Shown here: positions 35,831-44,058 of the stretch, one piece after another | How the letters are laid out: the number at the start of each line of letters is the position of its first letter | How positions within the stretch are numbered: the stretch's first letter is position 1 | NCBI RefSeq assembly: GCF_007859815.1 | Contig: NZ_SJPH01000001.1 | Location: 303,987 to 367,986, forward strand | DNA length: 64,000 bases | Source: Botrimarina hoheduenensis | GTDB taxonomy: Bacteria; Planctomycetota; Planctomycetia; Pirellulales; Lacipirellulaceae | Direction: 5' to 3' | The notes under the pieces: generated by a model | The model's database searches: none | What the model was told of the DNA's origin: nothing | Seen by the model: the letters and a program-made list of their open reading frames with translations, nothing else | Program-made: the position numbers and the translations under genes

Positions 35831-35911
35831 GGCAAGAAAACAGGGGCGGGGGGCACAGGGGCCAGGGAGCTTAGTCAGCGGAGCGGCCGTCGGGGCTCAA
35901 GCCAGAGGCCC

Positions 35912-35939
35912 TTGAATGCCGAACGAGCACAGATATACT
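35912..35939 (+). promoter_or_regulatory. Likely promoter of tRNA-Gly
   Basis: TTGAAT (35912-35917) and TATACT (35934-35939) are separated by 16 bp and lie about 30 bp before the tRNA, matching the sigma-70 consensus. Confidence 0.55.
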
Positions 35940-35968
35940 CCACCATAGTCGCTTACCAGCGACGGCAC

Positions 35969-36041
35969 GCGGCTGTAGCTCAGTTGGTAGAGCATCACGT
36001 TGCCAACGTGATTGTCGTCGGTTCGAATCCGATCAGCCGCT
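35969..36041 (+). tRNA. tRNA-Gly(GCC)
   Basis: The acceptor stem GCGGCTG/CAGCCGC pairs fully, the anticodon stem TCACG/CGTGA holds the loop TTGCCAA with anticodon GCC, and the T-loop reads GGTTCGAATCC. Discriminator base T. CCA is not encoded. Confidence 0.97.
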
Positions 36042-36533
36042 CTTATTCGAGCGTTTCAAAGATAGCGTCGAGTTTTTTGGGCGGGGTACCCGATTCTGGT
36101 GCTCCGTTTTTTCTTTGGTGCCTTTGTTTCTCCGCCTTTTCACGAACGGAAGGGTCGCCGGAGTAGAAGCAAGGCAGGCTGTCGGTCTTGTGCAATTTGG
36201 GCCTTGGTCGCAGCGAATTTGCTTGCCGGCCCGCCCGCGGGGCCGGCGGGGACGACGAAATCCGCTGGACCCCCTGCCGACGGATCGTCGATGAGCCTTC
36301 CAAGGCCCTCCTACATCGCGACCCGCCTCACAAGACGTTTGGTGGAAGTTTACAACTGCTCTGCGGCTTGCCGAGCGGTTTTTGGGCCGAGTTTGTCCCG
36401 GCATGCCCCTTCTCGGTGCGGGGTTAGTGAAGGTAAGCTCTGCGGTTTCCGGTCGAGTTAAGCTTCCCGGTCGATCTGATCCGCCGCCAGGGTGGCGCGA
36501 CAGGAACCGCAAATCACGCGATAGAGACAGACG
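36042..36533. other. Non-coding gap before tig
   Basis: About 490 bp with no convincing gene. A T6 run at about 36071-36077 follows the tRNA without a good hairpin. The rest presumably includes the tig promoter. Confidence 0.4.
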
Positions 36534-37997
36534 ATGGCAGACGATGAAGACCTGGGCGCCGAAGTCGCCGTGGAAGAAGAGCCGCAACCGCTAAGCCTGC
36601 AGGTTGAGGTCGAAAAACCGAGCCCTTGCGAGCGTCGCATCGCCGTGACGGTTTCTCGCGAAGATATCGATCGGTATCTGGACAACGCCTACAGCGATCT
36701 GATGTCGAGTGCTTCGGTACCGGGATTCCGGATCGGTCGGGCCCCGCGAAAGATCGTCGAGCAGCGTTTTCGCGACGATATCATCGAGCGGGTCAAGGGC
36801 TCGCTCCTGATGGACAGCCTCTCGCAAGTGAGCGAAGAGCAAGACTTTGCCGCGATCAGCGAACCGGATCTCGATCTGGAAGCCGTCGAGATTCCCGACG
36901 AAGGTCCGTTGACCTTCGAGTTCAGCATCGAGGTCCGCCCCGAGTTTGCCCTACCCAAGTGGAAGGGTCTCAAGCTCAAGCGTCCGACCCACGAATTTAC
37001 GGATGCCGAAGTCGATCAGCAGATCGAGCAGATGCTGGCGCGTTACGGTCAGCTAGCTCCGCACGAAGGCCCGACCGAGGCCGGCGGCTACATGGTCGTC
37101 AACCTTGTCGCGACGGCTGACGGGGCTGAGGTTGCTCGTGATGAGGACCGCCTGGTGCGGATCCGCGAAACGCTGAGCTTTGTGGATACGCGGCTCGAAG
37201 GGTTCGAGAAGTTGGCCGCTGGCAAGAAGGCGGGCGATCGCTTCCAGGCCAAGGTCAAGCTCACCCAGGATGCGCCCAACGAGGAACTTCGTGGCAAAGA
37301 AGTCGCGATCGATTTTGAAGTGCTTGAGGTCAAACGGCTCCAGCTGCCCGAGCTGACCGAGGAGTTCCTTGACGAGCTTGGCGAGTTCGAGTCCGCCGAG
37401 GCTTATCGGACGGCCGTCAAGCAGAATCTCGAGCGTCAGCTCGAGTACGCCCAGCAGCAGCAGACCCGCAAGCAGATCAGCGCCCTGTTGACCGAGGCGG
37501 CCAACTGGGACCTGCCGCCGAGCCTGCTGAAGCGCCAAAGCGTGCGCGAGCTGGAGCGAGCCGTGATGGAGCTGCGTCGCAGCGGTTTCAGCGAAGCCGA
37601 GATCCGCGCCCGCGAGAACGAGTTGCGTCAGAACAGCGCCGCTTCAACCGCCGGTTCGCTCAAGGAGCACTTCATCCTCGAGCGCATCGCGGAGGAGGAG
37701 AACCTGGACGTGGAAGACGGCGATTACGATCGCGAGATCTTCCTGATGTCGCTCCAGAGTGGCGAGTCGCCGCGCCGCGTTCGGGCCCAGATCGAGAAGC
37801 GGGGCCTGATGGACGTGTTGCGTAACCAAATCATCGAACGGAAGGTGATGGATCTGGTTCAGGGAGCAGCCGATTTCGACGACCAACCTTACGAACCGCC
37901 GAAGCAAACCGTCGAGGCAATCCCGTTTGCTGTGGGGGGAGCCGAGGGAGATATCCCCCAGGCGACCGAAGACGCCCCGGCCGACGATAAGAAGTAA
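36534..37997 (+). CDS. tig: Trigger factor
   Basis: The 487-residue chaperone has the ribosome-binding N-terminal domain (about residues 20-150), including the signature VPGFRIGRAPRKIVEQRF near residue 62 (G-F-R-x-G-x-x-P), an FKBP-like domain with little catalytic conservation (about 180-270) and a long helical C-terminal domain. It has an acidic N-terminal extension of about 18 residues. It binds nascent chains at the ribosome. It heads a tig-clpP-clpP cluster, the typical order in many bacteria. The ATG at 36534 fits the family. Confidence 0.94.
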   Translation: MADDEDLGAEVAVEEEPQPLSLQVEVEKPSPCERRIAVTVSREDIDRYLDNAYSDLMSSASVPGFRIGRAPRKIVEQRFRDDIIERVKGSLLMDSLSQVSEEQDFAAISEPDLDLEAVEIPDEGPLTFEFSIEVRPEFALPKWKGLKLKRPTHEFTDAEVDQQIEQMLARYGQLAPHEGPTEAGGYMVVNLVATADGAEVARDEDRLVRIRETLSFVDTRLEGFEKLAAGKKAGDRFQAKVKLTQDAPNEELRGKEVAIDFEVLEVKRLQLPELTEEFLDELGEFESAEAYRTAVKQNLERQLEYAQQQQTRKQISALLTEAANWDLPPSLLKRQSVRELERAVMELRRSGFSEAEIRARENELRQNSAASTAGSLKEHFILERIAEEENLDVEDGDYDREIFLMSLQSGESPRRVRAQIEKRGLMDVLRNQIIERKVMDLVQGAADFDDQPYEPPKQTVEAIPFAVGGAEGDIPQATEDAPADDKK

Positions 37998-38109
37998 GAG
38001 CCCGGTGCCGCAACGCGGCCCGATCCCCCCGGACTTGTAAGAGAACGGGAAGCCGACGGACGCGCCCGCTACCGGGTCGTTCGCGATCCCCCAGGCAGAA
38101 GGAGCTGAC

Positions 38110-38793
38110 ATGAGCGATCGCAGCGCTCGGGAAAACGGACCGTTCCTGGCTACGGCCTCCACCGTGTGGGACGCCCACAGCGGACCGATTGAGCCGCGTG
38201 CCGCACGCGAGTACCAGCGCCAGCGTCAGATGACGCTGGGCGACTTGCTGCTCGAGAACCGCGTGATCTTTCTCCAAGGAGAGATCTACGACGGCAACGC
38301 GAACGAATTGGTGATGAAGCTGCTCTACTTGCAGAGCGAAAACCGCCGCAAGGACATCCACTTCTACATCAATTCGCCGGGCGGAAGCGTCTCGGCAACG
38401 CTCGCTATTTACGACACCATGCAGATGATCACCTGCCCCGTGTCGACCTACTGCGTTGGCCTCGCGGCGAGCGGGGGGTCGGTGCTGCTGGCCGGCGGTG
38501 AAAAGGGCAAGCGGTTCGCTCTGAAGCACTCAAAGGTCATGATCCATCAGCCACACGGTGGCGTTGGTGGTCAGGTCTCGGACATCGAGATCCAGGCCCA
38601 AGAGATCATCAAGACGCGTGAGACCCTCAACGGGATCCTCGCCGGTGATACCGGCAAGACGACCGACGAGATTCTGAAGGCTTGTGACCGCGACTATTAC
38701 TTGACGGCGGAAGAGGCCAAGGCATTCGGCTTAGTCGATGACATCCTCACCAAACCGCCTGGTTCCGAGGAAGACGGTGCCGACAAGGACTGA
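38110..38793 (+). CDS. clpP1: ATP-dependent Clp protease proteolytic subunit (ClpP1)
   Basis: The 227-residue serine peptidase has the triad S121 in GLAASGGSVLL, H146 in VMIHQPHG and D195 in CDRDYYL. It has the oligomer-forming DIHFYINSPGG near residue 82. The N-terminus carries about 30 residues more than E. coli ClpP. It assembles with a ClpX or ClpA ATPase (not in this window) to degrade unfolded or tagged proteins. The start at 38110 has AAGGAG just upstream. The SGG instead of the usual SMG after the nucleophile is a minor difference. Confidence 0.95.
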   Translation: MSDRSARENGPFLATASTVWDAHSGPIEPRAAREYQRQRQMTLGDLLLENRVIFLQGEIYDGNANELVMKLLYLQSENRRKDIHFYINSPGGSVSATLAIYDTMQMITCPVSTYCVGLAASGGSVLLAGGEKGKRFALKHSKVMIHQPHGGVGGQVSDIEIQAQEIIKTRETLNGILAGDTGKTTDEILKACDRDYYLTAEEAKAFGLVDDILTKPPGSEEDGADKD

Positions 38794-38900
38794 GCCTGAC
38801 TCGCCCTCACCAACCCCTCGCGAGACCGCCGGCCCGCCCGGCCGTTTTCTCTCCCCCACGCCACCCGGCCTGAACGCCGACCACGGACGGAGCCCCTGCC

Positions 38901-39488
38901 ATGCCACTCATCCCCTACGTTATCGAGAAGAGCGGCCGCGAAGAGCGGGCGATGGACATCTACAGCCGCTTGCTGGTAGATCGCATCGTGATGCTCGGAT
39001 CGGGCATCAACGACGAGGTCGCCAACAATGTGGTGGCGCAGATGCTGTTCTTGCAATCCGACGATTCCAAGAGCGACATCCATCTGTACATCAATTCGCC
39101 CGGGGGCAGTGTCACGGCCGGCATGGCGATCTACGACACTATGCAATTTGTCACGTGCGACGTGGCCACGTACTGCATGGGCCAGTGTGCCAGCATGGGG
39201 GCCGTGCTGCTCGCTGCCGGTACCGCCGGCAAGCGGCACGCGCTGCCCAACAGCCGCGTCATGATCCACCAACCGCTGGCGGGCATGCAGGGCACCGCCG
39301 AAGACATCCTCATCCACGCCACCGAGTATCGGAAGACCAAGGACAAGCTCAACGCAATCCTGGGCAAGCATACAGGCAAGAGCCTTGAGCAGCTCCAGCA
39401 AGACACGGATCGCGATAACTTCATGTCCGCGGAAGAGGCCCTTGAGTACAAGCTCGTCGATAAGATCATCGAGAGCATGCACGGCTAA
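38901..39488 (+). CDS. clpP2: ATP-dependent Clp protease proteolytic subunit (ClpP2)
   Basis: The 195-residue protein has the triad S98 in [12 protein letters not shown]123 in VMIHQPLAG and D172 in DTDRDNFM, and the typical opening [18 protein letters not shown]. It is closer to E. coli ClpP than the upstream ClpP1. Two adjacent ClpPs suggest a hetero-oligomeric protease, as in Mycobacterium or Chlamydia. The ATG at 38901 has GGAG upstream, about 107 bp after clpP1. Confidence 0.96.
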   Translation: MPLIPYVIEKSGREERAMDIYSRLLVDRIVMLGSGINDEVANNVVAQMLFLQSDDSKSDIHLYINSPGGSVTAGMAIYDTMQFVTCDVATYCMGQCASMGAVLLAAGTAGKRHALPNSRVMIHQPLAGMQGTAEDILIHATEYRKTKDKLNAILGKHTGKSLEQLQQDTDRDNFMSAEEALEYKLVDKIIESMHG

Positions 39489-39503
39489 AGGCGCGTCGGG
39501 CAT

Positions 39504-39521
39504 CAAGGGCTCGTGCCCTTG
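39504..39521 (+). terminator. Hairpin after clpP2
   Basis: CAAGGGC and GCCCTTG form a 7-bp stem with loop TCGT, 15 bp after the clpP2 stop. No T-run follows. Confidence 0.35.
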
Positions 39522-39597
39522 CGCTGCTAGCATCGGAGCGTGTTCTGGGCTGGCTCTGTCTTGACGCGGAGCGGGACGCTCTTGTATTTCCTGCCCG

Positions 39598-40887
39598 ATG
39601 CGAATCTCGCGGGCGATCTCGGTACGCACCAGTGGCAGCACGTCCTGTTTCGGACGGCTCGTCATTCTCGCTTGCCTTGCGCCGCTGGGCTGCACGAGCA
39701 GCGGCAAGCAGATGCAGGCCGACCTGTATCAGCGAGAGCTGCGGCTCCAAGAAGACGAGATCTATCGGCTGGAAGACTGTCTGTGCGAGTACCAAGACTT
39801 GGTGCGCGGGTATCGGGCCGAAGTAGCCGAACTGAAGCGGGACCTTGAAACCGCTGGCGCAGGGTCATCAGCACCAACAAGAAAAAAATCTTCCTCTTCG
39901 AGCTTGCTGTCGCGTGATCCCGAGCCGCTCGAGTTTTCTCGGCCACAGCTGCCTGGCGACGAGCCACGCGGCGGGTCCGATCGCTCCGGCGCGAGCGAGC
40001 GCGTCGAGTCGTTTGAACTGCCGGAGGAGGCACCTCCTTTTCAACCAACGCTTCCCGACAGCGCGGCACCTGGTAGCGCGGCTGAGCCGCTCGATGCGGC
40101 CCCGCTTTTCCAGCCGGGACCGACCGACTCCAGCCAAATAGAACCCCAGCGGGCCGAACGGATCGATCGGCTTGCTGTGGCTCCCCTTGAGCTTACCGCG
40201 GTTGCTGTCCCCCAACCGAAACGGGACGCGGTGCCAGAGTTGATTGCTCCGGCAGGCGTTGCGATTGCGGGCCCGAAGGAGCCTGCTCCGTTTGCCGGCA
40301 TGGCTCCGCCCCTGCCTTTCGCCCCGCCGGCGCGGACGATGCGGAGGCTTCCCGAGGCCGGAGCCGTTGAGCGCGTCGTGCTTTCGGCGCTGCCGAGCAC
40401 CGACCCACAAGACGGATCGCCACTCTTGTTGGCAACGCTGAGGCCGCTAGTTGAGGATGAGCCGAGTCGCTTTGCCGGCACGGTCTCGCTGATGCTGATC
40501 GATCCCCACGCCGTAGAAGCCGAACGTTACTTAGCACGCTGGGACTTCAACCAAGAAGAAGTCGCTCTGGGAGTCGATTCGCAGGGGGTGATCAGGCTGT
40601 CGCTGGCACTGCCCGATTCGTATGCGACCGCCCCGCCAGAGTCGCTGCAACTCTGGACAAGAATGATCGACGATCAGGGGCGCAAGACGCTCGCGACCAT
40701 TGACTGGCCGGCAAAGAGTACCGATGTAGGTTTCGCGAGCGCTGAACAATCGAGAGCGGAAGAGGTTGCTCAGAACCAACAACCCGAACTGATGCCGGAA
40801 GTTCAAAAGAGCACGCCGCAAGAGTGGCAACCTTCTCAGCAAGACACAACGATAAGGGTCGCCAGCTTTGACGAAGATCAAGAATAG
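39598..40887 (+). CDS. Predicted lipoprotein with coiled coil and Pro-rich region
   Basis: The 429-residue protein has a hydrophobic signal ending in LACLAPLGC (possible lipidated Cys at residue 32), a short Glu/Arg-rich coiled-coil segment (about residues 40-90), a long Pro/Ala-rich and probably disordered region (about 95-250), and a compact C-terminal domain (about 255-370) with a beta pattern. No family was recognised. The start at 39598 gives an Arg/Ser-rich n-region before the hydrophobic core. It follows the clpP2 gene by 110 bp but need not share its function. Confidence 0.7.
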   Translation: MRISRAISVRTSGSTSCFGRLVILACLAPLGCTSSGKQMQADLYQRELRLQEDEIYRLEDCLCEYQDLVRGYRAEVAELKRDLETAGAGSSAPTRKKSSSSSLLSRDPEPLEFSRPQLPGDEPRGGSDRSGASERVESFELPEEAPPFQPTLPDSAAPGSAAEPLDAAPLFQPGPTDSSQIEPQRAERIDRLAVAPLELTAVAVPQPKRDAVPELIAPAGVAIAGPKEPAPFAGMAPPLPFAPPARTMRRLPEAGAVERVVLSALPSTDPQDGSPLLLATLRPLVEDEPSRFAGTVSLMLIDPHAVEAERYLARWDFNQEEVALGVDSQGVIRLSLALPDSYATAPPESLQLWTRMIDDQGRKTLATIDWPAKSTDVGFASAEQSRAEEVAQNQQPELMPEVQKSTPQEWQPSQQDTTIRVASFDEDQE

Positions 40888-40927
40888 TTGTGCGACGAAC
40901 ATAGACGCAACGGCCTAGTCCCACGAG

Positions 40928-40974
40928 AAAAAAACCGTTGAGAGCGCGCCCCAATGGCTAACGCCCTCAACGGT
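40928..40974 (-). terminator. Intrinsic terminator of the spondin-type PEP-CTERM gene
   Basis: ACCGTTGAG (40934-40942) and CTCAACGGT (40966-40974) pair perfectly; on the minus strand a run of Ts (complement of 40928-40934) follows. It stops the gene at 41008. Confidence 0.9.
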
Positions 40975-41007
40975 GTGCGAAGTGGTGTGGGAGGACTCGC
41001 GGGGCGC

Positions 41008-41781
41008 TTATGATCGGCGTCGGGCACCAGCGGCAGCCATGACGATCGTGCCGATCAAGCCGAGCGAAGCGGGCTCGGGGACCTGCGAGATCGTGATCCG
41101 TGCGATCAGATCGCCGGCACCCGGTGCGGCACCGACCGCCACGTTGAAGCCCGCGGGGGTGCCGGTCCCCTCAAAGTTGGCAAGCCCGGTGTGCAGGGCT
41201 ACGACCCCGCCTTCGTCAGTCGCTGTGCCACCGACGGTCGAGAAAGCCGCGCCAAAGGTATCATTCACTTCCGTGCCGGAGTCCCAGATGTTCGACCCAA
41301 AGATCTCGATCACCCGCGTTCCGTTGAACTCGCCCGCCGCATTAAAGATCTCGTAGGCGGTCGGGTTGCCGTTGCCGATGAAGGCGTCGTTAGAGGGAAT
41401 CACCATCGAGGCGTAGCTGAAGTAGCGATATCCGGCCGGGTTGATCGGTGTCACCTGGGTGGTCGCGGTCTCGCCGGCGTCGATGATCGGTGCCCCCGGG
41501 AAACCCGCCGGGTTGGCGATCACGCCCTGCAGACGACCGGGAGCGGCGAACTCACCTTGGAGCACGCTGACGATGCCGTCTTCCGCCAGCGCTTCAAGAC
41601 CGGGTGAGGCCGGCGAACCCGGGCTGAACAGGTCGAACGAGCCATTGTGAAATCCGTACCAAACCGGGGTCAGAAAGAACCCATCAGTTCCGGAAAGATT
41701 CTCGACGGTGATCGTTAACGGTTGCGCCACCGCTGCTGAGGAGACGAGCAGGGCAGCCATTGTTAGTGCCAATCGTTGCAT
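41008..41781 (-). CDS. Spondin-domain PEP-CTERM protein
   Basis: The 257-residue protein has a signal peptide (MQRLALTMAALLVSSAAVAQ), a spondin_N-like domain (about residues 22-225; features include TITVENLSGTDGFFLTPVW and AGETATTQVTP) and a PEP-CTERM tail (VPEPASLGLIGTIVMAAAGA, then RRRS). Spondin_N domains are extracellular; in bacteria their role is unknown. The tail targets it to exosortase processing. The ATG at 41781 fits the signal peptide. It stands alone with its own terminator. Confidence 0.9.
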   Translation of the reverse strand: MQRLALTMAALLVSSAAVAQPLTITVENLSGTDGFFLTPVWYGFHNGSFDLFSPGSPASPGLEALAEDGIVSVLQGEFAAPGRLQGVIANPAGFPGAPIIDAGETATTQVTPINPAGYRYFSYASMVIPSNDAFIGNGNPTAYEIFNAAGEFNGTRVIEIFGSNIWDSGTEVNDTFGAAFSTVGGTATDEGGVVALHTGLANFEGTGTPAGFNVAVGAAPGAGDLIARITISQVPEPASLGLIGTIVMAAAGARRRS

Positions 41782-42223
41782 CTTCTTGTAGTCCTTGAGG
41801 GTTTGTGATCGCCGCCCACGCCGAGCAAGTGTCGGCTACGTTCGAGAGTTTGCGGGGCAAACCTTTCGAACAATCTGGCCCAACACAACACGGCTTGTTT
41901 GGCGATCGTGATGTCAAACTTAAGGACCCTTGCGACGCGTCAGCATTGGTCGCAGGGTTAGTCGGAAGAGATCGCGATCGATTACAAAGCGATCAGCAAT
42001 TTTTCAAGAAAGCGATCTCGGTGGGTAACTCTCTTGCCCCGCCGGAGCGAGACGCACCGGTTCAATGCCTCGGTCAACATCGCTTGTTGGGCACGCCCAA
42101 TTTTCGGCCCGCTATTGTGCGATGGACCACAGTCGGCGGACCGGCGGTGGAGCATGATATTGGGAAAGGCAGAGCCGTTGGCTTCAGCCGCGCTGGACGA
42201 TCTCTCTGAATGTTGTACTACCC
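41782..42223. other. Non-coding gap
   Basis: About 440 bp upstream of both the spondin gene and the sigma factor gene; no gene or obvious RNA structure. Parts are A+T-richer than neighbours. It probably holds divergent promoters. Confidence 0.4.
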
Positions 42224-42838
42224 TTGGTCGTTCCTCCTCCTGCGCCGATCGCCTTGGACCCCGAGCGCTGGCTCGATGAGTACGGCGACAGCCTGATGGC
42301 CTACGCGGTGGTTCGTGTCCGCGACACCGCCACAGCGGAGGACTTGGTCCAAGAAACGCTGCTAGCAGCGTGGCGCGGCCGCGCAGCCTACGCCGGTCAG
42401 GCTGCCGAGCGGAGCTGGCTCGTGGGGATCTTGAAGCGCAAGATCGCCGACTATTGGCGTGCGACACGGGGCCGTCGGCACAATAAAGTGGCTGGCAACG
42501 TGCCGCACGAGAACGATCCGCCCCTCTTCAACAGCCGCTCAGAGTGGGCCGTACGGCCCCAGGCTTGGAGTCTAGAGAACGCAATCGACCGATCGCTAGC
42601 GGCCGCGGGCGCAGCCGCTGAGGCGGAGGAATTTTGGCAGGTGTTAGCCCGCTGCCAAGCCGACTTACCCCAGCATCTGGTGCGCGTCTTCCACGGCCGG
42701 ACCATCACCGAGGCCTCCCCCGAGCAGCTTTGCGAGGAAGAGGGGATCTCGCGACAGAACCTGTCGGTCCGGCTACACCGAGCCCGGCTGTTGGTGCGTC
42801 GTTGCCTTGAACGCCGCTGGTTCTGTGAAGAAGACTAA
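42224..42838 (+). CDS. ECF-type RNA polymerase sigma factor
   Basis: The 204-residue protein has sigma region 2 (about residues 17-75, with DTATAEDLVQETLLAAWRGR) and region 4 (about 155-200, with ISRQNLSVRLHRARLLVRRCLE). It lacks regions 1 and 3, the mark of ECF sigma factors. The reading frame starts at TTG 42224; no ATG is available in a suitable place. A zinc-type anti-sigma gene follows 4 bp later, so this pair probably forms a stress-responsive switch. The target promoters are unknown. Confidence 0.88.
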   Translation: MVVPPPAPIALDPERWLDEYGDSLMAYAVVRVRDTATAEDLVQETLLAAWRGRAAYAGQAAERSWLVGILKRKIADYWRATRGRRHNKVAGNVPHENDPPLFNSRSEWAVRPQAWSLENAIDRSLAAAGAAAEAEEFWQVLARCQADLPQHLVRVFHGRTITEASPEQLCEEEGISRQNLSVRLHRARLLVRRCLERRWFCEED

Positions 42839-42842
42839 ACGG

Positions 42843-43157
42843 ATGGGGGATTGGCTCCGCCAACCGTTGCGACGGCTGTGGAGGCTGCTCGCCATGCGGT
42901 GCGCGCACGCCACACAGGTGATGTCCGACGAACTGGACGGAGCCTCCACAGCAGAAGATCGGCTAGCAGCGCGGCTGCACGAGGCCGTGTGCCCTGGCTG
43001 CCGGCGCGTACGCGTGCAACTGCAAGGAATCGACCGCTGGCTACGCAACGCGACGGTTAAACCTCCCGAACCCGGCGGGCTTTCCGAAGATGCCCGCCGG
43101 CGGATTCGCAGGCTGCTACGCGACCAACAAGCGACCAGCGATAAGCCTGAGGGATAA
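42843..43157 (+). CDS. Probable zinc-binding anti-sigma factor
   Basis: The 104-residue protein has the ZAS-type motif H46-x3-C50-x2-C53 (HEAVCPGC), preceded by C20 in CAHATQVMSDELDG, which matches the helix that contacts sigma. It starts 4 bp after the sigma gene, at the ATG at 42843. No membrane helix is visible, so it is probably a soluble redox- or zinc-responsive anti-sigma. The assignment is inference from motif and position. Its 3' end lies in a 16-bp tandem repeat. Confidence 0.75.
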   Translation: MGDWLRQPLRRLWRLLAMRCAHATQVMSDELDGASTAEDRLAARLHEAVCPGCRRVRVQLQGIDRWLRNATVKPPEPGGLSEDARRRIRRLLRDQQATSDKPEG

Positions 43158-43174
43158 CAAGCCTGAGGGATAAC
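43143..43174. repeat. 16-bp tandem duplication over the anti-sigma stop
   Basis: aagcctgagggataac occurs at 43143-43158 and again at 43159-43174. The first copy contains the stop codon of the anti-sigma gene. Confidence 0.88.
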
Positions 43175-43200
43175 CCTGTCGAGCCCGCAAGCCTTGCCGA

Positions 43201-43785
43201 TCAAACCTGCGTGGTAGCAGGAGCGTCTGCGGCGTGAGCGGGCGAATCGTCGGATGCTTCTGCGTCGTCCGACTCGTCCGCATCGGACTTTCGGGTCGAG
43301 CCCTTACCGAACTCATAGGCCAGCAGAACGCTCGCCCCGAGCCAGACGGCATCGAGCGGATTGAAGTTCTTGCTGCGCGACAAGCCGATCGAACCGGTGT
43401 TGGCTGAGGGCAGGCTTTCCATCACCGTCGGCGTTTCTTCGGCCACGATGGCATCGCCGCCGGCAGCATCCTCGGAGGCCTCATCGCTTGCTTTCTCAGC
43501 GGGCTTGGCCGCGGTGATGGTGGGGCCCTTGTTCTGAACGATCTTCGCAGCAGCTTGTGGTCCGAGGAACGCCGCGGCACCGGTCAGCAGCGCTGCCAGA
43601 GCGCCGCGCAAGTAACTCTCGCGACCCGTCGAGGCAAGCACACGCATGCTGTAGCCAATGGCCAAGCCAACGGGGATGAACGTCCACCAAGCATCTTGCT
43701 TCAGTTGGACAATAAAGATCATCAGCAGTGCGATGCCGAGCGCAAGCCCGACAAGGGCGCCAATAAGGGTGCGAGTGGCTTGCAT
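43201..43785 (-). CDS. Membrane protein of unknown function
   Basis: The 194-residue protein has three predicted membrane helices near the N-terminus (MQATRTLIGALVGLALGIAL, then WWTFIPVGLAIGYSM and the ALAALLTGAAAFLGPQA segment), a middle Ala/Glu-rich region with Gly (about residues 85-130), a further hydrophobic helix (LDAVWLGASVLLAYEFG) and an acidic Ser/Asp/Glu tail. The ATG at 43785 precedes the first helix. No family was recognised. Confidence 0.7.
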   Translation of the reverse strand: MQATRTLIGALVGLALGIALLMIFIVQLKQDAWWTFIPVGLAIGYSMRVLASTGRESYLRGALAALLTGAAAFLGPQAAAKIVQNKGPTITAAKPAEKASDEASEDAAGGDAIVAEETPTVMESLPSANTGSIGLSRSKNFNPLDAVWLGASVLLAYEFGKGSTRKSDADESDDAEASDDSPAHAADAPATTQV

Positions 43786-44058
43786 GGCGGAAGTACTCCA
43801 GAAGGGCGTGAGAAGCGGAGGTTCTCTTGTGACCACAAGCAGACGGCCACCCGGGGGTGCCGTGCTCAGTATCGCAGAAAACGGTGGGCTCGCTCGATGG
43901 TGGGAAGAGAAGATGCCGCTAAGCTTGATCCGCAGCCTACGGCGGCGGGACCCGACGGCTCATCGCGTGGCGAGGCAGGAAAGTATTTCCTCAGCGCGCC
44001 ACCAACGATTCACGGCAGGGCCATCTTGCGACGGCCACGTGGTGGGGGATCGCCGCAG

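Noticed and set aside
38110-39488. A missing catalytic aspartate in ClpP1
   Set aside because: First comparison suggested A191 replaced it, but the triad aspartate aligns with D195 (CDRD), so the triad is intact.
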